The notes beneath the pieces are model-generated. The model had not been told where the DNA came from. It did no database searches and worked only from the letters and a program-made list of their open reading frames with translations. From the NCBI GenBank assembly GCA_016125285.1, contig WGMA01000005.1, positions 62,001 through 126,000 of the forward strand: a DNA stretch of 64,000 nucleotides. The letters run 5' to 3'. This document shows positions 7,272 to 18,994 of this stretch, one piece after another. Made by a program: the position numbers and the translations under genes. Within the stretch, counting starts at the first letter, position 1. Every line of letters begins with the position of its first letter. Origin of the DNA: Phycisphaera sp. (lineage in GTDB: Bacteria; Planctomycetota; Phycisphaerae; Phycisphaerales; Zrk34).

Positions 7272-7619
7272 GTTCGTTGATCCTCACCGTGCCGCGGCGG
7301 ATTCTAACACGCGTGCGGATCGCCGCGTGCACCGGTGCGCACCGACGCGCACGCAAAACACCGTCAGCGCGATTCGGTCACCAAAAAGTCAAACCCCTGC
7401 GCCCGCCCCACTCACAACGCCGCCCGCGCGCGTCGCGACACCCCCGTGCGCACCTGCGCGTCGTCGCGTCCTTATATAGAGGGTCCGCGCGCGTCTCTCG
7501 CGACAGACACGCTGCGCGCGCAGCGGATCGAGCAATGAAGAACGGCAAATGGAAACTGGAAAATGACAAATGAAAGCTGAGATCCATCCCGCACCGAAAG
7601 TCCCGACGCCCGCGTCTGC
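7272..7619. other. Intergenic region, mostly without recognisable features
   Basis: High-GC spacer between divergent EamA and the HEAT-like gene. It holds the probable EamA -10 (7302-7307, minus) and one heptad array near its right end. No coding potential or RNA gene was recognised in 7310-7530. Confidence 0.5.
7530..7580. repeat. Heptad-periodic array (AAATGRA type), single arm
   Basis: TG or its equivalent recurs at 7536, 7550, 7557, 7564, 7571 and 7578, all multiples of 7 apart, with A-rich fill. The units resemble the right arm of the array at 4760-4797. Confidence 0.65.
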
Positions 7620-7625
7620 TATAAT
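7620..7625 (+). promoter_or_regulatory. -10-like TATAAT before the HEAT-like gene
   Basis: TATAATCCGC, with the ATG at 7644 18 bases after the hexamer, implies a leader of only about 11 bases. Confidence 0.5.
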
Positions 7626-7643
7626 CCGCCAACCTACCTCCGG

Positions 7644-9257
7644 ATGACCCCCATGCGAATAGACGCCCAACGTCCTTTTTTGATCGCGATGTTCGTGCTG
7701 TGCACCTCCGTCGGCGCCTTCGCCGCCGACAATGACGCCCCGGCCGCCCCGGTCGCCCCCGCGGCGCCCGAGCCGGACCTCGTCGACGATCTATTGAAGC
7801 TACCCCCCCTCCCCCCGCAGAAGGCGTCGGCGCGCCCCGCCGTGAAATCGACGACGCGACTGGTGCTGCCGGGCCTCGGCGCGCCGCCCCAGCCCGGCGT
7901 GACCCCGCCGGCGACTCCGGCGACCCCACCGACGCCCCCCGCGCGCCCCGATGACGCCCCCGCCGCGCCCGCGGCGGACAACGGCGGCCCCCCGGAGGCG
8001 CCGGACGCGCCCGATGCCGACCCCGTGGCCGATTGGCTGAAGATGCTCGACGAGCGCGGCCTCGAAGCCACGCTCGAGATCAAGCAGCAGCTCAAGACGC
8101 ACGCGACGGACTGGGAACTGCTGGCCCGCGCGATCCGGAGCAAGAACAACACGCTGCGCGAGCTCGCGATCTCGGTCGCGATCTCCGACAAGTCGCTGGG
8201 CCGGTTGCTGCCGTCCGACAAGCCCGCCGATCTGAACGACCCGCCGATCGACCCGCAAGCGGCGTTGGTGACGATCAAGGCGATGCTGCCGTGGCTGGGC
8301 TATTCGGGTTGGGGCCCGGACGAAGGCGTTTCGCGGTTTCTCGCGTTGCTCGGTCGGATGCGTGTCGAGGGTGCGGCCGCGGCGTTGAACAGCTACGTCA
8401 AGTTTGGCGCCGAGCCGAATATGTGGCGGGCGGCGGCGATCGCGATCGGCGCCCAGCGCGAATACGGGGCGTCGGAGGCGCTGAAGCACATCGTCAACGA
8501 ATCGGCTGGCGACGAGGAGCTGATCCGCATCGCCAAGCTCGCGCAGATCGGGTGCAACACGTTCCCCGAGGGCGATTTCCTCGGCGCGATCACGCAGCTG
8601 GCGCAGGCGATGGCCACGCTGGAGAAGGCGGGCACGCCGCTGCGGATCGATCCATCGGACCCCAAGCCGCTGCACGACTCGGCCGAGCCGGAGGCGTGGC
8701 TGGGCTACTGCTACATCGTCAACCCGCGGGGCATCGTCCACATCCCCGACGCCACGCCGCTGTTCCCGTACGACGAGCCGGTCACGCCGACGCGTCGGCT
8801 GATCACGCGGCTGCTCGAAGAGGTCGTGACGCTGCGGAAGACGGCGCCCGAGGCGACGGTGCAGCTGCGTCGGCTGATCCCGCGGTGGGACGACGGTGCG
8901 GCGAGCCAGTACACGGTGTTCATCATCGGCGAGGGCGAGGCGGACGCGGAGCTGGTGGCGATGGCGATGAGCGCACGCGAGCGGATCGCCGCGGACACCG
9001 ACCGCAAGCTCAAGCGGATCACGCGGCGTGGCGGGATCGCCGCGGGGATCGCCGCGGCGCTGCTCGCGGACGCCGACGTGCAGTCGCACATCCTCACCGG
9101 CGACGACGTGGACGCCCGCCGCGCGCTGCTCGCCGCGGCGCGGCTCGGACACGTGCCGCTCGAGCGGAGCGAGGTCCAGGCGTTGACCCGGTCGGACGAC
9201 GCACGCGTCGCGCACGCCGCGACGATCTACCTCAATTCGGCAGGCGTGGTGAACTGA
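7644..9257 (+). CDS. Exported HEAT-repeat-like protein of unknown function
   Basis: 537 aa (or 534 if the ATG at 7653 is used). The N-terminus is a signal peptide (hydrophobic segment about residues 12-25 ending AFAAD). A proline/alanine-rich spacer covers about residues 28-125. The remainder is alpha-helical with paired-helix units such as ELLARAIRSKNNTLRELAIS and ARRALLAAARLGHVPLE, suggesting degenerate HEAT repeats. No enzyme motif seen. Likely an envelope or periplasmic scaffold. Its 3' end overlaps the convergent downstream gene by 26 bases. Confidence 0.7.
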   Translation: MTPMRIDAQRPFLIAMFVLCTSVGAFAADNDAPAAPVAPAAPEPDLVDDLLKLPPLPPQKASARPAVKSTTRLVLPGLGAPPQPGVTPPATPATPPTPPARPDDAPAAPAADNGGPPEAPDAPDADPVADWLKMLDERGLEATLEIKQQLKTHATDWELLARAIRSKNNTLRELAISVAISDKSLGRLLPSDKPADLNDPPIDPQAALVTIKAMLPWLGYSGWGPDEGVSRFLALLGRMRVEGAAAALNSYVKFGAEPNMWRAAAIAIGAQREYGASEALKHIVNESAGDEELIRIAKLAQIGCNTFPEGDFLGAITQLAQAMATLEKAGTPLRIDPSDPKPLHDSAEPEAWLGYCYIVNPRGIVHIPDATPLFPYDEPVTPTRRLITRLLEEVVTLRKTAPEATVQLRRLIPRWDDGAASQYTVFIIGEGEADAELVAMAMSARERIAADTDRKLKRITRRGGIAAGIAAALLADADVQSHILTGDDVDARRALLAAARLGHVPLERSEVQALTRSDDARVAHAATIYLNSAGVVN

Positions 9258-10770
9258 CGCGCGGCGGCGGGCGTTGCTCGATCAGCTGCGCGTCGATCTG
9301 CCTGCGCGCGGCCCGGACCTCCGCGGCGTGCGGCCAGTCCGGCGGGGCGCGGCGGAGCACGTCGTCGATCTCACGCAGCGCGGTCTGAAGGTCGCCCTGC
9401 TCGGCGCGCACCACGGCGCGGTTGGCGACCGCGGTCAGGTCGCTGGGGTCAATCGCCACGGCGCGATCGAACTCGGTCGCCGCCGTCGCCAGGTCGCCGC
9501 GACGCAACGCCGCGACGCCGAGGTCGTTGCAGATCACCGGGTCGCGATCGGGGCGCCAATAATGACCGATCGCCGTGGGGAGCATCACGATGGGCACGCG
9601 GCGCGATCCGAACACGTGCTTCGTCGGCAGCAACAGCTGCGTGACGACGATCAGCCCCAGCACGACGGCCAGGCGCCGGGGCGCGTCGCGCCACAGGCGT
9701 ATCCCGCACGCGACGATCACGCCGGCCACCACCGCCGGCGTCAGCATCGAGACCGTGCGGCTCGGGTCGCCGCTGATCACGAGACTGAACACCAGCGTCG
9801 TGACGAGTCCGATCCACAGCAACGCGGTGCGGGCGAGGCGGCGGCGGTCGGAACGGAGGCCGAGGAACAGCGCGATCAATCCCCACGCGAGCGCCAGGCC
9901 GTTCCACGCGCCGGCCGCGACGTCGCCGGGACGTTGGAGCTCGCCGCGCAGGCCGCCCTCGAAGATCGACACGCTCTGCGCGTCGTGGCCGGTGATCATC
10001 GCCGGCAACCGCAAGGCCAGGTGCGGCAGCAAGCCGGCGATCACGACGGCCGCGTCGAGTAGGATCGGTCGCCAGCGGTTGTCGTCGACGCGGCCGAGGC
10101 ACACCGCCCGCACGGCCATCGCGCCGGGCAGCCCGAAGACGAAGCGCTCGTCGATCCACACGCAGCCCAGCGCCGCGACGCACAGCGCGAAGCGTGACGG
10201 CACGAACGCCACGACGACCAGGCCGAGCACGTACCACGCGTCGAAGTACGCCAGCCAGCCGGTGCCGACCGCGAACCACGACAGCGACCCGACGAGCACC
10301 GCGGCCAGCGCCGCTGCGCTCCACCGCCGCACGTGCGCCTGCACGACGTGCGCCACCATTGCCAGCAGCAGCAGCGCGCCGACGTACGGCAGCGTGAGGT
10401 ACAGCGTGAAGGGCATGTGCGTGTAATGGGCGATCAGCGGGAACAGCAGCCGCCACCGGATCACGCGGTTGGACGGGTTTTCGACCGGCGCGAAGGGATC
10501 TTCGATCTGCACTTCGGTGGAGATCGCGCGGTTGATCTCCGGGCGGTGCGCCAGCAGCGGGTCGTGCAGGTGCGACCAGTAGACGAGGTTCGGCGCGTGA
10601 AAGAACAGGCAGACGGCGAACGCGCCGACGGCGATGGCCAGCAGCGTCAGCGCGTGACGCAGGGGCGACCGCGGCGGCGCGGCGAGCGCGGCGTCGGGCG
10701 GTGCAATCGATGACACATCCGACGGCGTCGGGGTTTCGGAGGATTCGGCGACGGACCTGAGCTCGCTCAT
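9232..10770 (-). CDS. Polytopic membrane protein with C-terminal TPR
   Basis: 512 aa. About ten hydrophobic segments lie between residues about 38 and 395. A C-terminal soluble part (about 415-500) has TPR-like units (NDLGVAALRRGDLATAATEFDRAVAIDP and a following repeat). The topology resembles glycosyltransferase-like or O-antigen-type membrane proteins with TPR tails, but no catalytic motif was recognised. TATCCT lies 12 bases upstream on the minus strand. Tail-to-tail overlap of 26 bases with the preceding plus-strand gene. Confidence 0.7.
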   Translation of the reverse strand: MSELRSVAESSETPTPSDVSSIAPPDAALAAPPRSPLRHALTLLAIAVGAFAVCLFFHAPNLVYWSHLHDPLLAHRPEINRAISTEVQIEDPFAPVENPSNRVIRWRLLFPLIAHYTHMPFTLYLTLPYVGALLLLAMVAHVVQAHVRRWSAAALAAVLVGSLSWFAVGTGWLAYFDAWYVLGLVVVAFVPSRFALCVAALGCVWIDERFVFGLPGAMAVRAVCLGRVDDNRWRPILLDAAVVIAGLLPHLALRLPAMITGHDAQSVSIFEGGLRGELQRPGDVAAGAWNGLALAWGLIALFLGLRSDRRRLARTALLWIGLVTTLVFSLVISGDPSRTVSMLTPAVVAGVIVACGIRLWRDAPRRLAVVLGLIVVTQLLLPTKHVFGSRRVPIVMLPTAIGHYWRPDRDPVICNDLGVAALRRGDLATAATEFDRAVAIDPSDLTAVANRAVVRAEQGDLQTALREIDDVLRRAPPDWPHAAEVRAARRQIDAQLIEQRPPPRVSSPRLPN

Positions 10771-10812
10771 GGCGCCACCATCAGGATACCCGAACGGCGG
10801 CGCGGTCCAAGC

Positions 10813-12300
<1,488 letters not shown>

Positions 12301-12348
12301 GATGGAAGAAGTGTAGACGCGCGATCGGCGCAGGTCACGTGTAGGCGG

Positions 12349-13575
12349 TCAACGGGTTTTGGCGGCGTCGAGCTCGGCGGAGGTCAGGCCGCCGTGTTGG
12401 CGGAGGAGTTCGGCGCATCGGTCCTGGCGGCGCAGCAGCAGGTCGACGCCGAAGCCGATGTCCGGATACCACATCGCGTCGGGAAACACGCTGTCCGCGT
12501 GTCGCATGGCAGAGGTGAATTGTTTGACCATCGCGTCGGCGTCGGCGGCGTCCTGACTGCCGCGCGTTACTACGTCCAGCGCCGTGCGTCCGTGACTATC
12601 TCGCATGTTCGGGTCTGCCCCATAGCGGAGCAGAAGCATCAGAGAAGTATGGAGTCCGTGCCGAGCGGTGAAGTGCAGGACGTGCTCTCGACCGCCGTAC
12701 ACGCAGTCGAACGTTGCGCCCTGTTTCAGCAGGAACCGCGCCATTTCGTCGCGGTCGTGGAGCACCGCGTCGATCAGTGGCGTCACGCCACGGTCGTCCG
12801 CAGCATCGACATTCGCTCCGGCGTTCAGCAGCAGGCGGACCATGTCGAGGTCGTCGCGCTGCTCGGCCAGGTGCAACGGCGAGCGGCCGTCGTCCATTGC
12901 TTCGGCCGTGAGGCGAGTGTTGGGTGTCGCACCGTGGCTCAGCAGTACGTCAGCCTGGTCATAGTTGGACATCTCAATCGCGGTGAACAGCGGGGTCCAG
13001 CCACTTGTGACATGGTCGTCGTTACGCGGGGCGTGCGACGAAGCGTTCGGGTCGGCGCCGTGGTCGAGAAGATACTCGGTCATATCGCGATTCGGGTCGA
13101 TGTTGCAGGCCGCGAAGTGCAGGGACGTGAAGCCCGAGTCGGTCCTTGCATTCGGGTCGGCGCCGTGCGCCACCAGATACGTGACCATGTCCATGTCGCA
13201 ATGCTGCACGGCCAGATGGAGCGGGGCATAACCTTCAGATGCCCGACTTAGCGCGTTGATGTCCGCCCCATGGCTGAGCAGCAGATCAAGAAGCCGAAAC
13301 CGGATCGAACTATCCACGCCGAAGTTAGACGCGACGACCATGACAAGCGTCTGGCCCCTAATCAGGGTGTGCACCGCCTGCGGATTCCGACGAAAAAACC
13401 GTGCAAGGTCGCACGTGGCCTCAACGTCACCGGCCAGCGCAGCATCCATCGCCGCCTCGACACTTGCCGCCCGCGGCACGTACAGGTCGTACACCATCCA
13501 GCCGAGCCCGGCGATACTGGCGAAGGCGATCAGGCCCGCCCAGATCCACAGCGATTTACGTCGCTCCCCGGTCAT
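12349..13575 (-). CDS. Membrane-anchored ankyrin-repeat protein
   Basis: 408 aa. One N-terminal transmembrane helix (about residues 9-29) is followed by at least seven ankyrin repeats between about 80 and 345, with clear consensus units such as GYAPLHLAVQHCDMDMVTYL, HGADPNARTDSGFTSLHFAA and GRSPLHLAEQRDDLDMVRLL. Probably a protein-binding module on one membrane face; ligand unknown. A minus-strand TATAAT at 13584-13589 lies 8 bases before the ATG, so the message is probably leaderless. The repeat element at 13604-13772 lies immediately upstream. Confidence 0.85.
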   Translation of the reverse strand: MTGERRKSLWIWAGLIAFASIAGLGWMVYDLYVPRAASVEAAMDAALAGDVEATCDLARFFRRNPQAVHTLIRGQTLVMVVASNFGVDSSIRFRLLDLLLSHGADINALSRASEGYAPLHLAVQHCDMDMVTYLVAHGADPNARTDSGFTSLHFAACNIDPNRDMTEYLLDHGADPNASSHAPRNDDHVTSGWTPLFTAIEMSNYDQADVLLSHGATPNTRLTAEAMDDGRSPLHLAEQRDDLDMVRLLLNAGANVDAADDRGVTPLIDAVLHDRDEMARFLLKQGATFDCVYGGREHVLHFTARHGLHTSLMLLLRYGADPNMRDSHGRTALDVVTRGSQDAADADAMVKQFTSAMRHADSVFPDAMWYPDIGFGVDLLLRRQDRCAELLRQHGGLTSAELDAAKTR

Positions 13576-13583
13576 GATGGGGC

Positions 13584-13589
13584 ATTATA
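13584..13589 (-). promoter_or_regulatory. -10-like TATAAT 8 bases before the ankyrin gene start
   Basis: Minus-strand TATAAT, then GCCCCATC, then ATG at 13575. The predicted start site falls at or within 2 bases of the start codon. Confidence 0.55.
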
Positions 13590-13603
13590 TGGGGCGGCGA
13601 CGG

Positions 13604-13772
13604 GGGTGGCACTGACAAGCGCAGCGCCGCGAAGCTTGTCAGTGGCGGAGGTCACGCCGATCGGGAACGACTTGAATCGCGGCTTTCTGGGACCACACAG
13701 CCCACACCATACGCCGCGCACGCGGCACAGCGCCACTGACAAGCTCGCTGTGCTCCCTTGTCAGTGCCACCC
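13604..13772. repeat. REP-like palindrome pair (GGGTGGCACTG class)
   Basis: Unit 1 (13604-13646): tail GGGTGG, stem CACTGACAAGC / GCTTGTCAGTG. Unit 2 (13732-13772): stem CACTGACAAG / CTTGTCAGTG, tail GCCACCC. The units are mutually inverted, 85 bases apart, and share the tail sequence with the pair inside the EamA gene. The rest of 13576-13925 holds the ankyrin promoter and the gltA leader, which has a small hairpin (TCTGCCG / CGGCAGA, about 13831-13851). Confidence 0.75.
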
Positions 13773-13925
13773 GAAATCCGCACCCAATCGGGGCAACTTG
13801 GCCGCCGCGTCGCGCCGTGCTAATCTACGCGTCTGCCGCTGTAGTCGGCAGATATCTCGTCAGGTGGGACGACACAACCAGCGACGCCGCCAGGCAACCA
13901 ACCGCAATCTCGCAAGGAGTGACGG

Positions 13926-15206
<1,281 letters not shown>

Positions 15207-15251
15207 TGAGAGGCGAGAATTGCAGCCCGGACAGTTTCCGAGAGTACTGCA

Positions 15252-15596
15252 ATGAATCACCTTTTCGCGTATGTGCTGGGATGGTTCCTTGATAGAAACA
15301 GCTATCAGACTAACAAGAGGATTGCCTACATTACGACGTGCCTCGCAGTCATCTGCTGCACGCCGTATGTACTGAAGTTAGCCGAATTCATTTCAGTCGA
15401 ACCAAAGAGTTTCACCGACTCATGCCTGTTGGCATTTTTTGTCGGAGGACTGATTCTGCTGATGATCGGCTTGGGCGCTTGGAAGTTCACTTGGATCGAA
15501 TACAAGGAACGCAGGGAAGCCCAACAAGCCCTGCCAGGACGTTCGACAACGGAATCGAAATCAAGCGATGGAACGCGGAAGAAAGAGCGGTATTGA
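15252..15596 (+). CDS. Small two-helix membrane protein, unknown
   Basis: 114 aa, starting MNHLFAYVLG. Two transmembrane segments are predicted (about residues 25-43 and 58-79), with a charged, lysine-rich C-terminus (SSDGTRKKERY). No family recognised. Its codons are visibly AT-richer than the flanking gltA and hom genes (ATT, ACA, AAG, TTA used freely), which suggests recent acquisition or weak codon selection. No strong ribosome binding site was seen. It lies 45 bases after gltA and before hom on the same strand. Confidence 0.5.
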   Translation: MNHLFAYVLGWFLDRNSYQTNKRIAYITTCLAVICCTPYVLKLAEFISVEPKSFTDSCLLAFFVGGLILLMIGLGAWKFTWIEYKERREAQQALPGRSTTESKSSDGTRKKERY

Positions 15597-15604
15597 CCGC
15601 TGAA

Positions 15605-15636
15605 GTGCGCGCTAAGCCGCGAGCGGCTCGGCGCAC
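15605..15636. repeat. Nested hairpin, single REP-like unit before hom
   Basis: Outer arms GTGCGC (15605-15610) and GCGCAC (15631-15636) enclose AGCCGC-GA-GCGGCT (15615-15628). The core and its CGGC tail resemble the AGCCGC-TT-GCGGCT units at 20310-20369. It ends one base before the AGGTG that serves as the hom ribosome binding site, so it could also affect hom translation or end the upstream transcript. Confidence 0.5.
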
Positions 15637-15645
15637 AGGTGCATC

Positions 15646-16980
15646 ATGAGTGACAAGGCTATTGGTGTCGGTCTGATCGGCTGCGGGACCGTGGGGTCCG
15701 GCGTGGTCAAGCTCCTCGTCGAGGAGGCCGACGTGTACGCGCAGCGGCTCGGTCGGCCGATCGTGATCCGCAAGGTGCTCGTCCGCGAGCAGGACAAGGA
15801 CTACAAGACCGAGCAGGTGCCGAAGGGCGCGCTCGTGCATGACCCCGACGCGTTTTTCGCCGACGATGGCATCGACGTGGTGATCGAGCTGGCGGGCGGC
15901 AAGGGCGCGGCGCTGACGTTCGTGAAGCGGGCGCTGGAGGCGGGCAAGCACGTGGTCACGGCGAACAAGGCGCTGCTGGCGGCGCACGGGCCGGAGCTTT
16001 TTCCGCTGGCGCGGAAGCACGGCGTGGCGCTGGCGTTCGAGGCGTCGTGCGGCGGCGGCATCCCGTTCATCACGGCGCTGCAGCACAACCTCACGGCCAA
16101 CCGCAACGTCGCGATGTACGGCATCCTCAACGGCACGTGCAACTACATCCTCACGCAGATGATCGACAACGGCGCGCCCTACGAGGCGGCGCTGGCCGAG
16201 GCGCAGGCCGCGGGGTTCGCCGAGGCCGACCCGACGCTCGACGTGTCCGGCGGCGACTCGGCGCACAAGCTGGCGGTGCTCGCGTCGCTGGCGTTCGGCG
16301 TGAGCCTCACCGACGACGAGGTGCCGTGCGAGGGCATCGACACGCTGGACCTGACCGACGTGCGGTTCGGCACGGAGCTGGGCTACACGGCCAAGCTGCT
16401 GGCGATCGCCGAGCGGTTCAACGGCAAGCTCGCGCTGGGCGTGGCGCCGTGCTTCCTGCACGACGACGACCCGCTGGCGCGGATCGGCGGGTCGTTCAAC
16501 GCGATCAGCCTGTTCGGGCACGCGGTGGGCCACACGCTGTACAGCGGGCGCGGCGCGGGCATGATGCCCACGGCCAGCGCGGTGGTCGGCGACCTGATCA
16601 ACATCGCCTGCGGTGCGTACACCGCGGCGTTCGCGAACCTGCGCATCTGGCCGGACCAGCACGAACCGGCCGACCGCATGGACCCCAACGACATCACCAC
16701 GCGGTTCTACCTGCGTGTGAACGTGGTGGACGTGCCGGGCGTGATGGGCCGGCTGACCACGATCCTCGGCGAGCACGACATCAGCATCTCCGCGGTGATG
16801 CAGCACGAGCCGCAGGAGGACGACGAGGTGCACGGCGGGGGCGATATCGTGCCGGTGGTGATCACGACGCACGACGCGAAGGCGGGCGCGCTGCGGGCGG
16901 CGGTGAGGAAGATCGCGGCGCTGGATTCGACGCGCGGCGAGCCGGTGGTGATCCGCATCGTCGATCTGCCCGAGGGCTGA
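15646..16980 (+). CDS. hom: Homoserine dehydrogenase with ACT domain
   Basis: 444 aa. Reduces aspartate semialdehyde to homoserine on the threonine/methionine branch. Domains: NAD(P)-binding fold with GLIGCGTVGSGVV (about residues 8-20), catalytic domain with TANKALLA, FEASCGGGIPFI and GILNGTCNYILTQM, the conserved lysine region GDSAHKLAVLA, and a C-terminal ACT domain (about 350-430, VNVVDVPGVMGRLTTILGEH), the usual site of threonine feedback. Length matches the single-function ACT-containing form. Confidence 0.96.
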   Translation: MSDKAIGVGLIGCGTVGSGVVKLLVEEADVYAQRLGRPIVIRKVLVREQDKDYKTEQVPKGALVHDPDAFFADDGIDVVIELAGGKGAALTFVKRALEAGKHVVTANKALLAAHGPELFPLARKHGVALAFEASCGGGIPFITALQHNLTANRNVAMYGILNGTCNYILTQMIDNGAPYEAALAEAQAAGFAEADPTLDVSGGDSAHKLAVLASLAFGVSLTDDEVPCEGIDTLDLTDVRFGTELGYTAKLLAIAERFNGKLALGVAPCFLHDDDPLARIGGSFNAISLFGHAVGHTLYSGRGAGMMPTASAVVGDLINIACGAYTAAFANLRIWPDQHEPADRMDPNDITTRFYLRVNVVDVPGVMGRLTTILGEHDISISAVMQHEPQEDDEVHGGGDIVPVVITTHDAKAGALRAAVRKIAALDSTRGEPVVIRIVDLPEG

Positions 16981-17080
16981 TCGCGACAAACCGAGGCGGC
17001 GAGAATGCAGCCGGGTGACGCGGCGGACCGATGAAACATACTCGGGCGGCGCGACGAGGTGGCTGGAGAACAGGTCTGAT

Positions 17081-18874
17081 ATGGCCGACTACCGAAAATC
17101 ACGAGGCGAGCCGCTGCTGGTCGAGACCGCATGGGAAGTGGTCAACCCGGTGGGCGGCATCTACACGGTCATCCGCTCGAAGCTCGCGGCGATGGGCGAG
17201 AAGTGGGGTCGGCGGTACCTGCTGGTCGGGCCGTGGATGCCGCAGGTCGCCGCGGTCGAGTTCCAAGAGGCGCGTCCGCCGCAGTACCTCGCGCCGGTGC
17301 TCGACGCGCTGAAGTCCATCGGCATTATCGGTCACTACGGACGCTGGCTGGTCGTCGGTCGCCCCAACGTGCTGCTGTTCGAGATGGACGGCGGACGGTC
17401 GCACCTCGACGCGGCCCGGTGGAACCTGTGGGAGCACCACAAGATCCCCGTGCCGACCGGCGACGCGATGATCAACGACGTCGTGGCGTTCGGCTACATG
17501 CTCGAGCGGTTCCTCGACGAGCTGGCCAAGCGGGAGACGCGTCCGGTCATCGCGCACTTCCACGAGTGGATGGCCGGCTCGGCGATCCCCGAGCTGCGCC
17601 GCCTCAACGTGCCGATCACCACGGTGTTCACCACGCACGCCACGCTGCTGGGGCGCTACATCGCCGCGAGCGACGTGTGGTACTACGACCACGTGCCGTT
17701 CATCGACTGGGCGAAGGACGCGGCCCGGTTCAACATCGAGCCGCAGGTCCGCATCGAACGCGCCGCGGCGCACGGGGCGCACGTGCTGACGACCGTGTCG
17801 AACATCACCGGGTTCGAGTGCGAGCACATCCTCGGCCGGAAGGTCGACGTCGTGACGCCCAACGGCCTGAACATCGAGCGCTTCACCGCGCTGCACGAGT
17901 TCCAGAACCTCCACCGCCGCTACAAGGAGAAGATCCACGAGTTCGTGATGGGTCACTTCTTCCCGAGCGGCGCGTTCAACCTCGACCGCACGCTCTACTT
18001 CTTCACGTCCGGCCGGTACGAGTACCGCAACAAGGGCTACGACCTGACGATCGAGGCGCTCGCCCGGCTGAACCACCGGCTCAAGCACGCGGGGACCGAC
18101 CGCACGGTCGTGGCGTTCCTGATCACCAAGCAGCCGACGCGCGGGCTCAACGCCGAGGCGCTGCGCACGCGTGCGGTGATGGACGAGCTGCGGCAGGTGT
18201 GCGACGCGATCAAGGACCAGGTCGGCGAGCGGCTGTTCTTCGCCACCGCGGAGGGCAACGTGCCGCGCATCGACACGCTGGTCGACGACTACTGGAAGCT
18301 GCGCCTCCGCCGGACGCTGCAGGCGTGGAAGACCGGCCGCTGGCCCGGCGTGATCACGCACGACCTGCTCGACGAGGCCAACGACGAGGTGCTCAACAAG
18401 CTGCGCGAGTGCCGCCTGTTCAACAACCCCGACGACCCGGTCAAGATCGTCTACCACCCCGACTTCATCGCCGCGACGAACCCGCTGTGGGGCATCGACT
18501 ACGACCAGTTCGTGCGCGGCTGCCACCTGGGCATCTTCCCGTCGTTCTACGAGCCGTGGGGCTACACGCCGCTGGAGTGCATCGCCCGCGGCATCCCGAC
18601 GGTGACGTCCGACGTGTCCGGCTTCGGCAGCTACGTCCTGCAGAACGTCGCCGAGCCCGAGCAGTCGGGCATCCACGTGCTGCGTCGCCGGTACACCGGC
18701 TTCGACAAGACCGCCGCGCACCTCGCCGAGTACCTGTTCCGGTTCTGCCAGCCCGAGCGCCGCGACCGCATCGAGATGCGTTACAAGGTCGACCGCGCGT
18801 CGGAGCAGTTCGACTGGTCCAACCTCGTGCGCTTCTACGACGCGTCGTACGAGCTGGCGCTGAGCCGGGCGTAA
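17081..18874 (+). CDS. Glycogen synthase, GT3 (eukaryote-type) family
   Basis: 597 aa. Resembles fungal/animal glycogen synthase, not bacterial GlgA: ETAWEVVNPVGGIYTVI near the N-terminus, HFHEWMAG, TTHATLLGRY, FFTSGRYEYRNKGYD and FPSFYEPWGYTPLEC near the C-terminus. These are GT3 signatures; the two glutamates in YEPWGYTPLE are the catalytic region. Likely reaction: elongation of alpha-1,4-glucan from UDP-glucose. The ATG at 17081 is preferred to an upstream in-frame start (17015) because the conserved domain begins directly after it and AGGTCTG precedes it. No branching enzyme or phosphorylase is adjacent. Confidence 0.9.
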   Translation: MADYRKSRGEPLLVETAWEVVNPVGGIYTVIRSKLAAMGEKWGRRYLLVGPWMPQVAAVEFQEARPPQYLAPVLDALKSIGIIGHYGRWLVVGRPNVLLFEMDGGRSHLDAARWNLWEHHKIPVPTGDAMINDVVAFGYMLERFLDELAKRETRPVIAHFHEWMAGSAIPELRRLNVPITTVFTTHATLLGRYIAASDVWYYDHVPFIDWAKDAARFNIEPQVRIERAAAHGAHVLTTVSNITGFECEHILGRKVDVVTPNGLNIERFTALHEFQNLHRRYKEKIHEFVMGHFFPSGAFNLDRTLYFFTSGRYEYRNKGYDLTIEALARLNHRLKHAGTDRTVVAFLITKQPTRGLNAEALRTRAVMDELRQVCDAIKDQVGERLFFATAEGNVPRIDTLVDDYWKLRLRRTLQAWKTGRWPGVITHDLLDEANDEVLNKLRECRLFNNPDDPVKIVYHPDFIAATNPLWGIDYDQFVRGCHLGIFPSFYEPWGYTPLECIARGIPTVTSDVSGFGSYVLQNVAEPEQSGIHVLRRRYTGFDKTAAHLAEYLFRFCQPERRDRIEMRYKVDRASEQFDWSNLVRFYDASYELALSRA

Positions 18875-18900
18875 CGCATACCCACACCACACGCGTGTCC

Positions 18901-18980
18901 GTTTAGCGACGCCCCGAAGGGGCGTGCTTCTCACGATGACGGCGCACCGATAACACGCCCCTTGCGGGGCGTCGCTAAAC
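18901..18980. repeat. REP-like palindrome pair (GTTTAGCGACGCCCC class)
   Basis: Unit 1 (18901-18926) has tail GTTTAGCG and stem ACGCCCC / GGGGCGT. Unit 2 (18954-18980) is the same sequence inverted, with one extra base in the loop. The units are separated by 27 bases. It sits between the convergent ends of the glycogen synthase and mutarotase genes, so it may also terminate both. Confidence 0.8.
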
Positions 18981-18994
18981 ATCAATCGCCAACA

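Noticed and set aside
15213-17010. Similar short sequences after gltA (GGCGAGAATTGCAGCCCGG) and after hom (GGCGAGAATGCAGCCGGG)
   Set aside because: Only two imperfect copies of under 20 bases in high-GC DNA; chance similarity cannot be excluded.
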